IMG/VR virus record: IMGVR_UViG_3300030098_004745
Coordinates: 1 to 35,345 of that record
Reading direction: 5' to 3' (one strand)
Source: a virus
Length of the DNA stretch: 35,345 nucleotides
The notes under the pieces: generated by a model
Seen by the model: the letters and a program-made list of their open reading frames with translations, nothing else
The model's database searches: none
What the model was told of the DNA's origin: nothing
Part shown: positions 17,297-24,226 of the stretch, piece by piece
Numbering within the stretch: position 1 is the first letter of the stretch
How the letters are laid out: every line of letters begins with the position of its first letter
Translations under genes and position numbers: made by a program

Positions 17297-18246
17297 TGCC
17301 TATTCAGCAAATGTTATTAGCTACAGCGGCTGCAGGCATAACACCTGATGGGCAAACGAATTACACAGGCTCGACGGGTGCAACTTTTTCCTGGGTTTGT
17401 CCTGCTGGTGTAACTAGTGTTTCTGTTTGTTGTATAGGTGCTGGAGGCGCTGGGGGTGCTCCTGCTTCAATGGGAACTGCGACGGTAGGCGGGGGCGGGG
17501 GCGCATGTGCCTATAAAAACTCCATAAGTACGGTTCCTGGTCAGAGCTATACAGTTGTTGTTGGTGCGGCTGCTCAAGGTGGTATTGCTAATCAAGTTGA
17601 TGGGGGTGATTCATATTTTATAAGCGCTTCAACTGTGATGGCTAAAGGAGGTCAAACACCTAACAGCAGTAATACAACTCGTCGAGGTGGAGGGCAATCA
17701 TCAGCTTGCGTTGGAGATGGTGCGTATTCAGGTGGTGACGGTGGTGCTGTTAATGGAGGGGGTTACGGCGGCGAAGGTTCAAGTAGTGATGGAGCCAATG
17801 GATCTGCTGGTGATACATCACGCAACGCGGCAGGAAACGCAGGCGGCGGCGGCGGCGGCGGCGGTAGTGCAACCTCTAATACAGGGAAGGGGGGAGATGC
17901 AGTTTCTAGTAATATGAATCATATCGGGGCTGGCGGTGGTGGTGGTGGCTGCGTAAATTCAACGACCTCAAACCCAGGCGGCGGGGGCGGGGGGGGCTAT
18001 GCTGGGACTACTGCTTATGAAGGAGGGACGGAGACTTCAGGCAACAGACCTGGCAGTGACTCATTCTTCCCCGTTTCTTTTGGTTTAGGCGGTTGGGCTG
18101 GTGATTGGGGCGGCGGCGGTTCAGCTTATAACCCAAATTGGACTGGGGCAGGATACCCGGGAAGTATGGGCCTTGTTCGTATAATTTGGTCTACTTCTGG
18201 CGCGGCTAGGGCTTTTCCTAGTACTAACATTGGCGACCTAACTTAG
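17296..18246 (+). CDS. Glycine-rich tail adhesin
   Basis: 316 residues. After an N-terminal region (FSWVCPAGVTSVSVCCIGAG) come many polyglycine runs: GAGGAGG, GGGGGA, GGDGGAVNGGGYGGEG, AGGGGGGGGSA, GAGGGGGGC, NPGGGGGGGY and GLGGWAGDWGGGG. This is the pattern of glycine-rich caps and of polyglycine-sandwich adhesins such as the distal gp38 adhesin of some T-even phages. Loops between the runs would contact the host. It lies directly after the fibre, TAATG-coupled. Coding includes (GGC)7 at 17842-17862 and a G8 tract at 17989-17996. Confidence 0.7.
   Translation: MPIQQMLLATAAAGITPDGQTNYTGSTGATFSWVCPAGVTSVSVCCIGAGGAGGAPASMGTATVGGGGGACAYKNSISTVPGQSYTVVVGAAAQGGIANQVDGGDSYFISASTVMAKGGQTPNSSNTTRRGGGQSSACVGDGAYSGGDGGAVNGGGYGGEGSSSDGANGSAGDTSRNAAGNAGGGGGGGGSATSNTGKGGDAVSSNMNHIGAGGGGGGCVNSTTSNPGGGGGGGYAGTTAYEGGTETSGNRPGSDSFFPVSFGLGGWAGDWGGGGSAYNPNWTGAGYPGSMGLVRIIWSTSGAARAFPSTNIGDLT
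17842..17862 (+). repeat. (GGC)7 trinucleotide repeat inside the adhesin gene
   Basis: Seven GGC units followed by GGT encode eight glycines in a row. Length changes by slippage would stay in frame and alter a polyglycine run of the adhesin. A G8 tract follows at 17989-17996, where slippage would instead shift the frame. Confidence 0.8.
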
Positions 18247-18248
18247 TT

Positions 18249-18737
18249 ATGACTTACTACATAAAAGTAGATGAAAACAATTCACCTGTAGGACATCCCT
18301 GTTTAGAAGAAAATTTAAAACAAGCATTCCCTGATCATGATTGGTCTAGTGGTCCTAAAACTGGCTATTTAGAATTTATTCATCACCCACCAAATAAAGG
18401 CGTTTATCAAAAATTTGATGAAACAGTAGGAGTCGATATATCTTTGGCTTATAACCATAACGGGCTTGAATATAAATTAATTGATGGCAAGATTCAAAGC
18501 TATTGGCATTACATAGATATGACTGATGATGAAAAGAAAGAACTACAAAATTCTATAAAATCTAATTGGGCTGCTTTAGATCCAGCCGGTCCGGCTTCTT
18601 GGACTTTTAATGAAACTACTTGTAAATATGAAGCCCCAGTTGCAGTACCTTCTGATGCATGGTCTTTAGAAAATACAGACGGTAAATTTTATCAATGGGA
18701 TGAATCAACAACAACTTGGAAAGAAATAACAGAGTAA
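18249..18737 (+). CDS. Fibre-associated protein or fibre assembly chaperone-like
   Basis: 162 residues, acidic, soluble. The N-terminus MTYYIKVDENNSPVGHPCLEENL and the C-terminal Trp-rich pattern (SWTFNETTCKYEAPVAVPSD, FYQWDESTTTWKEITE) resemble small proteins that follow fibre genes in cyanophages and other phages. A role in fibre folding or as a fibre component is likely by position. I cannot name a family with certainty. Confidence 0.6.
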   Translation: MTYYIKVDENNSPVGHPCLEENLKQAFPDHDWSSGPKTGYLEFIHHPPNKGVYQKFDETVGVDISLAYNHNGLEYKLIDGKIQSYWHYIDMTDDEKKELQNSIKSNWAALDPAGPASWTFNETTCKYEAPVAVPSDAWSLENTDGKFYQWDESTTTWKEITE

Positions 18738-18816
18738 AAATTTATTACTGAATTGGCTTAAGTTGCTAATACTAAGCAGGCCTATTAAAGTATGACTGCA
18801 AGGCTTACTTTTTTTA

Positions 18817-19032
18817 ATGGTAAGGAAAATTTTAGATGGGATTAGCGTTGCATCTTTTGCTATGTCGTTGACCATTTTGCTAGGTGGTGGGTATGTCTAT
18901 ATGCGACGGGCTGATTTTGTTAATTCGATGATGCTAACGCTTCAAGACCAAATGGTAGATATTATTCAACATCAAATAAAACAACAAATAAAACTGCCAA
19001 GTGCAACGGGTAGAGCATTGCCTTTTAAATAA
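18817..19032 (+). CDS. Small membrane protein with one transmembrane helix
   Basis: 71 residues. One hydrophobic segment (about 10-29: ISVASFAMSLTILLGGGYVY) is followed by an amphipathic helix (MMLTLQDQMVDIIQHQIKQQIK) and a short tail. A holin-like or virion-associated membrane role is possible. It lies in a three-gene set (18817-20351) after the tail genes. The 79-base spacer before it has weak terminator-like pairing (TAAGC 18773, GCTTA 18802, then T7), of low confidence. Confidence 0.6.
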   Translation: MVRKILDGISVASFAMSLTILLGGGYVYMRRADFVNSMMLTLQDQMVDIIQHQIKQQIKLPSATGRALPFK

Positions 19033-19548
19033 ATGAAAGAGAACTTCTTACCCGGTTTGCTCGGCCTTGGACTTATTGGATCAAATCTATTTTCCTTGAC
19101 CCTTTTATCAAATGCCAGTAGCGATAAAATCCCTGACCTTGCAAGGCTTCAAACTACAGAGAATAGCGCGTCACAGTTGAAATATAAGCGTTCAGAATCT
19201 GGTGATTTAGAAGTTCTTGTTACCCATAACATGCACCAACCCAAAACAACCTTGTTCTCAGAAGAAAAGACTAAATGGCATGGAAAGACTGACTACAGCA
19301 GAAAAGAATATATTGCCCATCATCCAGTAGATAGTGCGAGATTAACGGCTGAATATTTACAGTGCATTAAAGATAAAGGCAGCGCAGAATCTAACGGGGA
19401 GATCGTAGGAACTTCTTTAGTTACTGCTACACCTGCAGCTAGTACCTTATCTAATATTCCTTTTATAGGTTGGGTTGCTAGTGCATTCGCTGTTAAAAAA
19501 GCTGGTCAGATTGGCAAGAATATAGGCGGTGATTTTGTTGATTGCTGA
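19033..19548 (+). CDS. Membrane-anchored protein of unknown function
   Basis: 171 residues, starting immediately after the previous stop. The N-terminus (FLPGLLGLGLIGSNLFSLTLL) is a signal anchor or signal peptide. A second hydrophobic stretch is near 140-160 (LSNIPFIGWVASAFAVKKAG). The middle contains EKTKWHGKTDYSRKEYIAHH. No catalytic motif of a lysozyme, amidase or peptidase is visible. I do not recognise the family. Confidence 0.6.
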   Translation: MKENFLPGLLGLGLIGSNLFSLTLLSNASSDKIPDLARLQTTENSASQLKYKRSESGDLEVLVTHNMHQPKTTLFSEEKTKWHGKTDYSRKEYIAHHPVDSARLTAEYLQCIKDKGSAESNGEIVGTSLVTATPAASTLSNIPFIGWVASAFAVKKAGQIGKNIGGDFVDC

Positions 19549-19550
19549 TC

Positions 19551-20351
19551 GTGGAGCTAGAGGCACCTTATATAAAAGAAGCTGAAGTTAAACAATTACC
19601 AGAACTAACAATAATTCCTCCCGCTGAAATCATTCCTCCGACAACTCTAGGTGAGCTGCCGTTTGGTTTTGTTCCCATTGTTGAAATGCCTTGTGTTGTA
19701 GCAAGAGATAAGAAGACAGGAACTGGTAGTGAAATGTTTAATGTCGATCCTAAAAACAATCTAGTTCTATGTGATCACGCCCCGGCGATGTATATAGCTC
19801 CTGATGCTTATGTCGACATCGAACCGCCAAAGCCTAATGCTGAATTACTAAGGGGATTAGGCAACGAAAGAGAGGAAGTGAAAGAAAAGAATAGTCAAAA
19901 AGACAACAAGGGTAATTCCAACGTAAACCAAAATCAAACCTCAAATCTTGATGGAGAGTTTATTGCAGAAATATTGCCGTGTCCTCCCCTTGATACATTG
20001 GCAAAAACACCAGTAGGAAGTTTAGGTAAAGGAGGTTTAGCCAGAATAAAAGGCTGGAAAAGAGACGAGCTTACGGGTAAATGTGAAACGGTATGGGAAG
20101 GTTTAAACCCTTTAGAGATTGCGGGTAATTATGCACCTCAACCTACGGTTTTAGTCAATACAAGTGCCATTGCAGTTGCAAGTGTTCTTGCTGTTGGTAC
20201 GTTGCAACCGTATATAAAGATTCTCCAAAAACAAATTCAAAAGCAAGTCAAAAAAAGATCTAAAAAACTTGCAAAAAGTTTATTTAAGAAGAAGGAGAAG
20301 ATAATGTCCCTTTCTGAAAGGAGAAAGGCTCAGAGGGATCTGAGGGCATAG
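19551..20351 (+). CDS. Proline-rich protein with C-terminal membrane segment
   Basis: 266 residues from GTG 19551 (TTG 19542 is an alternative in frame). The N-terminal half (VELEAPYIKEAEVKQLPEL, IPPAEIIPPTTLG, VPIVEMPCVVAR) is Pro-rich. A Gln/Asn-rich linker near 110-130 precedes PLEIAGNYAPQPTVLVNTSA, a hydrophobic helix near 206-222 (AIAVASVLAVG) and a very Lys-rich tail. As I recall, similar proteins occur in cyanophages, with no known function. The 3' end overlaps the convergent gene at 20284 by 68 bases. Confidence 0.62.
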   Translation: MELEAPYIKEAEVKQLPELTIIPPAEIIPPTTLGELPFGFVPIVEMPCVVARDKKTGTGSEMFNVDPKNNLVLCDHAPAMYIAPDAYVDIEPPKPNAELLRGLGNEREEVKEKNSQKDNKGNSNVNQNQTSNLDGEFIAEILPCPPLDTLAKTPVGSLGKGGLARIKGWKRDELTGKCETVWEGLNPLEIAGNYAPQPTVLVNTSAIAVASVLAVGTLQPYIKILQKQIQKQVKKRSKKLAKSLFKKKEKIMSLSERRKAQRDLRA

Positions 20352-21006
20352 AGTGTTGATGATCAATTAACGTATTAGGTTTAGAAACAAGTTCTATATC
20401 CGCACAAAGAACTTCGTATTTAGTCCCTTTCTTAAATTGAACACCCTCTTTTAAAAGTGAACTGCAATGCTTTGCCCTTCCTAATTCAAATGATAAACGT
20501 GCATCTTCATACTTAGCAGATAATAGATTAACTAAATGCTTTTGACCTTCCCTGCACTTTCTTACACTTTTACGATCTAGATTAATATTCCAACTTAAAC
20601 TAATTCCCGGACTTATTGCATAATTAGTTTTCTCAAATCTCTTCACTGTTTTATATCCACGAATCAATGTTGGATCGTCAATTTCACCATCACCAATTTC
20701 AGCTCCGTTCTCATCCGTAGCACCTTTTACATCTTTAGTTGAATAGATAGGCTCAAGAAAACTGTCAACCTTTGGCATCCCCCCAGAATAGTTGCCAGTT
20801 AAAAAAGGTTGAATAACTAAGGTGTCACCTTGGCATTGCACTTGTTGTAAACTTATTGTATTTGTAAATTGCTTGCTCGGCATATTCATGACCCCTAAGT
20901 TTGTAACACTGCCAGATGAATTACTAATCGGATTATTTGTCATTGTAGTATCTGCAATTACAGGACTATTTATTAACAATAGTGCTGCAAATAAATATCT
21001 CTTCAT
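20284..21006 (-). CDS. Secreted protein, signal peptide, unknown function
   Basis: 240 residues on the minus strand. The signal peptide MKRYLFAALLLINSPVIA has a likely cleavage after A18, before DTTMTN. The mature part starts with a low-complexity NPISNSSGSVTNLG, then VQCQGDTLVIQPF. Several Cys are present (CQ, CREG, CSSL, CAD), suitable for disulfides outside the cytoplasm. First of three adjacent leftward genes for exported proteins, and convergent with 19551-20351. A role in the virion or at the cell surface is inference. Confidence 0.65.
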   Translation of the reverse strand: MKRYLFAALLLINSPVIADTTMTNNPISNSSGSVTNLGVMNMPSKQFTNTISLQQVQCQGDTLVIQPFLTGNYSGGMPKVDSFLEPIYSTKDVKGATDENGAEIGDGEIDDPTLIRGYKTVKRFEKTNYAISPGISLSWNINLDRKSVRKCREGQKHLVNLLSAKYEDARLSFELGRAKHCSSLLKEGVQFKKGTKYEVLCADIELVSKPNTLIDHQHSMPSDPSEPFSFQKGTLSSPSS

Positions 21007-21428
21007 TGAGTAAATGTTGACATCGTTTCTGTTACTGACTCGGTGATAATATCTCTTGTTATTTTTGTAAAACTTTTAAGACCGGGACCATGGTAGCTTT
21101 CCAATAGATTTGTGCTTGCTCCTTGGGTGTGCATGTTGACCGTAGGTTTAGTATTAAGGTCAATCCCATGATGAGTAGTAGTAACGCCATCTACAACATG
21201 TGTTCCTGTGGTGACTGTTTTAGGTAAAATATTACCTTCGATCTTTAAATTTGTACCTCCTACTGAATATTCATATCCTGTCGAATACGTCCACTGTTCA
21301 ATCAGCTCAGTTGTATTTTGCTTACTTTCCGTTCTTGCTGTAGTCGAACCTGAATTAAATGAAGGAATTACGGGAACTGCTTGTGCTGAAGGGAATATGA
21401 AGGCTATTAATAATATATAACGCATCAA
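21003..21428 (-). CDS. Secreted protein, cyanophage-type, unknown function
   Basis: 141 residues. Signal peptide MMRYILLIAFIFPSAQA, cleavage probably after A17 before VPVIPSF. The mature part contains TARTESKQNTTELIEQW, YSTGYEYSVGGTNL, HHGIDLNTKPTVNM, LLESYHGPGL and TETMSTFTQ at the end. From memory this series of motifs is shared by exported proteins of other marine cyanophages. Function is unknown. The stop overlaps the start of 20284-21006 by four bases. Confidence 0.7.
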   Translation of the reverse strand: MMRYILLIAFIFPSAQAVPVIPSFNSGSTTARTESKQNTTELIEQWTYSTGYEYSVGGTNLKIEGNILPKTVTTGTHVVDGVTTTHHGIDLNTKPTVNMHTQGASTNLLESYHGPGLKSFTKITRDIITESVTETMSTFTQ

Positions 21429-21430
21429 TA

Positions 21431-21946
21431 TCAGTCACCTATTGACAAAGAACTTGTAATAGATCCCGTCACAGAAGTTCCAGATTTTCCGGGAGTCAGG
21501 CCAATAGTCCCGCCCGATACGCTCGTAATAGTTGCTGCTAAACCTGTGTTGTCGCCACCCGTGTAGCTAATAGTATCTCCCAACATTGGGAGTGATCCAA
21601 TTGCACCACTACTCAAAGTTGTTGCACTTGGAACATCATCACCTTGGATAAATGTTTCACTAAAAGTTGTAGCTGCACCTGCGGTCGTCTGGGTATAAGA
21701 ACCTGAACCATGCGTTGCTGCAACTCCTGTTAAAGAGTTATTTGATGATGCTGGTACATCTAAGTGCCCCATAGTCCCTGCGGTCACGCCCGAACTTGAC
21801 ATTGAATATGTACTTCCAATTCGTTTAGCGTGAGAATAGGAACCGTCAACACTTGCCTGAGCAGTAGCAGTTATCTTGTGAGTAATGCCTCCTGAATAGC
21901 AGGGGCTAGCAGCCAGAAAGAGAAAGGGGATTAGTAGTCGTTTCAT
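21431..21946 (-). CDS. Secreted Ser/Thr/Gly-rich protein
   Basis: 171 residues. Signal peptide MKRLLIPFLFLAASPCYS, with a Cys at 16 that sits in a weak lipobox-like context. The mature part is low-complexity and beta-rich (ATAQASVDGSYSHAKRIGST, GGDNTGLAATITSVSGGTIG), resembling adhesin or fibre domains. Two bases separate it from the next gene downstream (21428). With its neighbours it makes a cassette of three exported proteins. Function unknown. Confidence 0.68.
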   Translation of the reverse strand: MKRLLIPFLFLAASPCYSGGITHKITATAQASVDGSYSHAKRIGSTYSMSSSGVTAGTMGHLDVPASSNNSLTGVAATHGSGSYTQTTAGAATTFSETFIQGDDVPSATTLSSGAIGSLPMLGDTISYTGGDNTGLAATITSVSGGTIGLTPGKSGTSVTGSITSSLSIGD

Positions 21947-22404
21947 TCTGTTGGTTCTGTTGATGATTTAGGTGTTTCGACTTCTACACCTTGCGTTGGG
22001 ATGATTTTTAAGGGTGTTTCTATCTTTACTATTTGTGACTTTGAAAGTTCTGCTATTAATGCTTTAAGCTCCGATATTTCTTTTTTATTTGCTGCTGACC
22101 CTCCGTTCTTTTCCTCTTTCTTTTTCCCTGCATTAGCAACAGTCACTCCGAGAGAACCTAACAGCCCTCCAAGGACTCCGGCAGCATATGTTGCGTCGAT
22201 TCGCTGATCAGCAACCCACCACTTGCTATCTGGAAGCTTAATGTACGCTAATGAAATTATTGTGATACACCATGCGATTAATAACGTCTTTATCCCAGTC
22301 GAGAGATAGAACAAAACCATCTCTTGATAAGCGGGCATATCTTCGTCTTCTTCTATTGCTTTCTTTTCTGGTTCTTTTGGTTTTCCTTTCTTGAAGTCAA
22401 TCAT
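21943..22404 (-). CDS. Membrane protein with two hydrophobic segments, holin candidate
   Basis: 153 residues. N-terminal charged region (1-22), then a transmembrane helix about 34-55 (TGIKTLLIAWCITIISLAYI) and a second weaker one about 72-92 (TYAAGVLGGLLGSLGVTVA), followed by a charged coiled-coil-prone tail. This would fit a holin or a membrane accessory protein, but no family is recognised. It is the first gene of the leftward cassette and starts 52 bases from the divergent 22457 gene. Four-base overlap (ATGA) with the next gene. Confidence 0.6.
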   Translation of the reverse strand: MIDFKKGKPKEPEKKAIEEDEDMPAYQEMVLFYLSTGIKTLLIAWCITIISLAYIKLPDSKWWVADQRIDATYAAGVLGGLLGSLGVTVANAGKKKEEKNGGSAANKKEISELKALIAELSKSQIVKIETPLKIIPTQGVEVETPKSSTEPTE

Positions 22405-22410
22405 AAGTTT

Positions 22411-22453
22411 TTGTCTTACTATGTCATCGTAATAAAATATAACCTTCTGTCAA
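22411..22453. promoter_or_regulatory. Overlapping divergent promoters
   Basis: Rightward: TTGTCT (22411-22416), 16 bases, TAAAAT (22433-22438), 19 bases before ATG 22457. Leftward, on the minus strand: TTGACA (22448-22453), 16 bases, TACGAT (22426-22431), 21 bases before ATG 22404. The two overlap, so polymerase could serve only one at a time. Predicted by eye from sigma-70 consensus. Confidence 0.42.
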
Positions 22454-22456
22454 AAC

Positions 22457-22633
22457 ATGTGGCCAGACCTATCCGTAGCTGAGAATGCTGCAAGAACTGA
22501 GAGGATGAATTTGTATTATCGTTTAGACCAGAGAGACTCGCCAAACCATAAACACGCCTCAACTTTTACGGGCCTTGGTGCTGAGATTGCTATCTATGAA
22601 AAATGGAAAAGACTTTTAAAAGATTATGAATGA
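22457..22633 (+). CDS. Small conserved-looking protein, 58 residues
   Basis: ATG 22457 to TGA 22633. The sequence MWPDLSVAENAARTERMNLY, RDSPNHKHASTFTGLGAEIA follows a pattern I remember in small proteins of many cyanophages (a D-PNHPH-TYTGL core). It has a promoter upstream, and its stop overlaps the next ATG by 8 bases (ATGAATGA), so the pair is likely coupled. Function unknown. Confidence 0.62.
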   Translation: MWPDLSVAENAARTERMNLYYRLDQRDSPNHKHASTFTGLGAEIAIYEKWKRLLKDYE

Positions 22634-22808
22634 GATTATCGCTGCTTGTATCGGTGCTGTTGTTTCTATATTCGTTTTTACTTTATCGATTATCGTCAAC
22701 CGCAAGGATAAAGACGTAAGAGCTTTATTTAAGAAGGTTTCGTTACTAGAGCAAAAAGTCGCTGCGCTGGAGGGCACTGGCCGTAATAGAAATTGGAGGA
22801 TTAAGTAG
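22626..22808 (+). CDS. Small single-span membrane protein, possible lysis accessory
   Basis: 60 residues. N-terminal membrane helix (residues 3-25: EIIAACIGAVVSIFVFTLSI) and a charged coiled-coil tail (VRALFKKVSLLEQKVAALEG). A small holin-like or i-spanin-like topology is possible. Coupled to the previous gene through ATGAATGA. No endolysin is adjacent, so the lysis idea is only topological. Confidence 0.55.
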   Translation: MNEIIAACIGAVVSIFVFTLSIIVNRKDKDVRALFKKVSLLEQKVAALEGTGRNRNWRIK

Positions 22809-22813
22809 CTACT

Positions 22814-22841
22814 AAAAAACCCCCACCGTCCATGAGGGTTT
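22814..22841 (-). terminator. Rho-independent terminator for the leftward gene 22903-23094
   Basis: On the minus strand AAACCC and GGGTTT pair, followed by further T (six T in all). It lies about 60 bases after the stop of the leftward gene at 22903 and close to the end of the converging gene at 22808. The plus strand has no T tract after the stem. Confidence 0.55.
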
Positions 22842-22902
22842 AATAGCTATCCATTTACCAAAATGCTAATGCTTGCTTAGGGGGGTGAAGTACAAGAACA
22901 TC

Positions 22903-23094
22903 TTACTCGTTCTTAGACATATTTTCATTTATATAACGACTAATTAATACAGCCTTTGGTAGATGACTTGTGGTTCCCGCAAGAACACGGAGTTGCCGAC
23001 ACGTCATGTACATGGCGTTTTTCCTAAAAGCTTCTGCATGGTCTGTAGGACTGCGATAAACGAAGAATGATCCGATCCAATCTCTTATCCCCAT
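22903..23094 (-). CDS. Small basic protein, SAP/Rho-N-like pattern
   Basis: 63 residues. The C-terminal half (MTCRQLRVLAGTTSHLPKAVLISRYI) has the helix-extended-helix pattern of SAP- or Rho-N-type small nucleic-acid-binding domains, with an L-x-x-L-A-G-T-x-S-H-x-x-K-x-x-L-I layout. As I remember, similar small proteins are found in picocyanobacteria and their phages. A structured leader and a candidate operator lie upstream (23140-23255). Function unproven. Confidence 0.55.
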   Translation of the reverse strand: MGIRDWIGSFFVYRSPTDHAEAFRKNAMYMTCRQLRVLAGTTSHLPKAVLISRYINENMSKNE

Positions 23095-23139
23095 AGCAAA
23101 GGCGGTTTATTGCTTACTCATAGCAAGATAGTTATTTTT

Positions 23140-23203
23140 AAAAAGGCTCGCACAAGATGTACTCCCCATCACTCACCTCGCGGGTTGCCGAGGTTTGCGA
23201 GCC
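23140..23203 (-). ncRNA. Structured leader or attenuator candidate upstream of 22903-23094
   Basis: On the minus strand GGCTCGCA (23203-23196) pairs perfectly with TGCGAGCC (23152-23145), which is followed by five T (23144-23140). Inside, CCTCG (23193-23189) pairs with CGAGG (23180-23176). This is a closed stem enclosing a second hairpin and ending in a T run, as in a transcription attenuator or riboswitch. It lies between a candidate operator/promoter (23241-23255) and the gene start at 23094. No riboswitch class is recognised. Confidence 0.45.
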
Positions 23204-23239
23204 ACCTATTAAACGGTGTCACCATATGTCTATATAACT

Positions 23240-23261
23240 AAGGGTTTACCCCTTAATAGTA
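23240..23261. promoter_or_regulatory. Candidate operator, site 1 of 5
   Basis: AAGGGT-TT-ACCCCT is an imperfect palindrome of the same type as the sites at 25927, 29035, 29192 and 30071. It is followed by AATAGTAA, which also follows or precedes the palindrome at other sites. It lies between the leftward gene at 23094 and the rightward gene at 23317, where either promoter could be controlled. A TATTATATAA stretch at 23272 may be a rightward -10. Confidence 0.55.
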
Positions 23262-23316
23262 AATATCAAGCTATTATATAAATGCCGAGAGGCACTGGTC
23301 ACACGCGGATTTTAAA

Positions 23317-23484
23317 ATGGCTTTTCAAGCTACACACAGAATCAAAAGGACAGGGGTAGAGGTTCAGCTTTATTGCACCCATAACGACGGCGGTCTAATA
23401 CAACTTTTTGATGTACATGAACGCAGCGTTTTTTGTGAACCAAGCGAATTACAAGAACTAGCTATCGGAGATGTTTCTTTCTAA
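23317..23484 (+). CDS. Small protein, 55 residues, unknown function
   Basis: ATG 23317 to TAA 23484. Sequence begins MAFQATHRIKRTGVEVQLYC and contains NDGGLIQLFDVHERSVFC, with two Cys 20 residues apart and a mixed alpha/beta look. Downstream of the 23240 operator and a small hairpin TGCC-GAGA-GGCA at 23283-23294 in the leader. The stop overlaps the next ATG (TAATG). No recognisable family. Confidence 0.58.
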   Translation: MAFQATHRIKRTGVEVQLYCTHNDGGLIQLFDVHERSVFCEPSELQELAIGDVSF

Positions 23485-23612
23485 TGAAAATCACTCACGT
23501 CAACTCAGTCAACAAGCCTTTACTTTATAAGGCTTATCAAGAAAGAGGAGAAGAACTTAAATCATTAGCGATCATTTCAATCGTTTTGATTTCTTATCTC
23601 GCTCTTACCTAA
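23484..23612 (+). CDS. Small single-span membrane protein, 42 residues
   Basis: ATG 23484 overlaps the previous stop by one base. Sequence MKITHVNSVNKPLLYKAYQE, then a C-terminal hydrophobic helix (LAIISIVLISYLALT). A short membrane peptide with a charged cytoplasmic N-terminus. A perfect terminator follows at 23620. It might be an accessory or lysis-related peptide; function unknown. Confidence 0.5.
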   Translation: MKITHVNSVNKPLLYKAYQERGEELKSLAIISIVLISYLALT

Positions 23613-23619
23613 ATACACG

Positions 23620-23643
23620 CCCCTTCTTTAGGAGGGGTTTTTT
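23620..23643 (+). terminator. Rho-independent terminator
   Basis: CCCCTTC pairs with GGAGGGG (one G-T pair) across a TTTA loop, followed by six T. It ends the two-gene unit 23317-23612. Confidence 0.85.
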
Positions 23644-23666
23644 CTTTACACCGAGAGGTTTCGATC

Positions 23667-24101
23667 ATGCCAACAAAAAGAACAGCTAAAAAGCCCAAAT
23701 TCAGAAAAGATGAAAAGCCTGAACTAGGACCAAACGTTCAACAGTTCGCTGACTACATCACACTTGGTTTTGAAGTCGGTGGCCTTGACCTTGCTGATTA
23801 CAGGGCGGTCATTATTAAAGACGAAAAACACGGAGTTGGTTTTTCAATGGGACAGGTCAATATGAATGAACACGATGCGGAGTGTTTCTTTTCAACTGCT
23901 ATCGCAGTATTTGAAGACGGTATCCATTGGATGCAAGATTTAGTTGAAGTAGAAGGAGAAGAAAGCGATCATGGAGTATCGCTGCTTTTTAATAACGAGC
24001 AAACAGGAGGAAAAGGAGCAATGATAATTATGACTTGTATCCTTCAAGAAAAACCGATGCATCCACCTAATTGCCCATGTTGTGAAGAAGAGGAGGATTA
24101 A
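23667..24101 (+). CDS. Hypothetical acidic protein with C-terminal CPCC
   Basis: 144 residues. Lys-rich N-terminus (MPTKRTAKKPKFRKDEKPEL), a central alpha/beta domain (VQQFADYITLGFEVGGLDLA, AECFFSTAIAVFEDGIHWMQ) and a tail MHPPNCPCCEEEED that could bind metal. The Shine-Dalgarno GAGAGG lies in a small ACC-GAGA-GGT hairpin at 23650-23659, eight bases before the ATG. It stands alone between two terminators. Family not recognised. Confidence 0.65.
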   Translation: MPTKRTAKKPKFRKDEKPELGPNVQQFADYITLGFEVGGLDLADYRAVIIKDEKHGVGFSMGQVNMNEHDAECFFSTAIAVFEDGIHWMQDLVEVEGEESDHGVSLLFNNEQTGGKGAMIIMTCILQEKPMHPPNCPCCEEEED

Positions 24102-24106
24102 TTTTC

Positions 24107-24210
24107 CTCCGAGGAGCAAGGCCGAATACAAGAGCGCGTGTGCGTAAATAAGGCGGGTCCCGTGATCAGACTATTCTTTATTGAGTAGTTGGGCTATCTA
24201 TCCCTCGGAG
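24107..24210 (+). ncRNA. Candidate structured RNA between gene 23667-24101 and terminator
   Basis: CTCCGAGG (24107-24114) is a perfect complement of CCTCGGAG (24203-24210) and would close an about 104-base element. Within it ACTATTC (24170-24176) pairs with GAGTAGT (24183-24189) across TTTATT, and GGG/CCC flank 24191-24204. No reading frame of interest lies here, and a terminator follows at 24227. It may be a 3' UTR-derived or separate small RNA; it does not match a tRNA or a riboswitch class known to me. Confidence 0.35.
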
Positions 24211-24226
24211 TTAAATTTGCAAAGAA

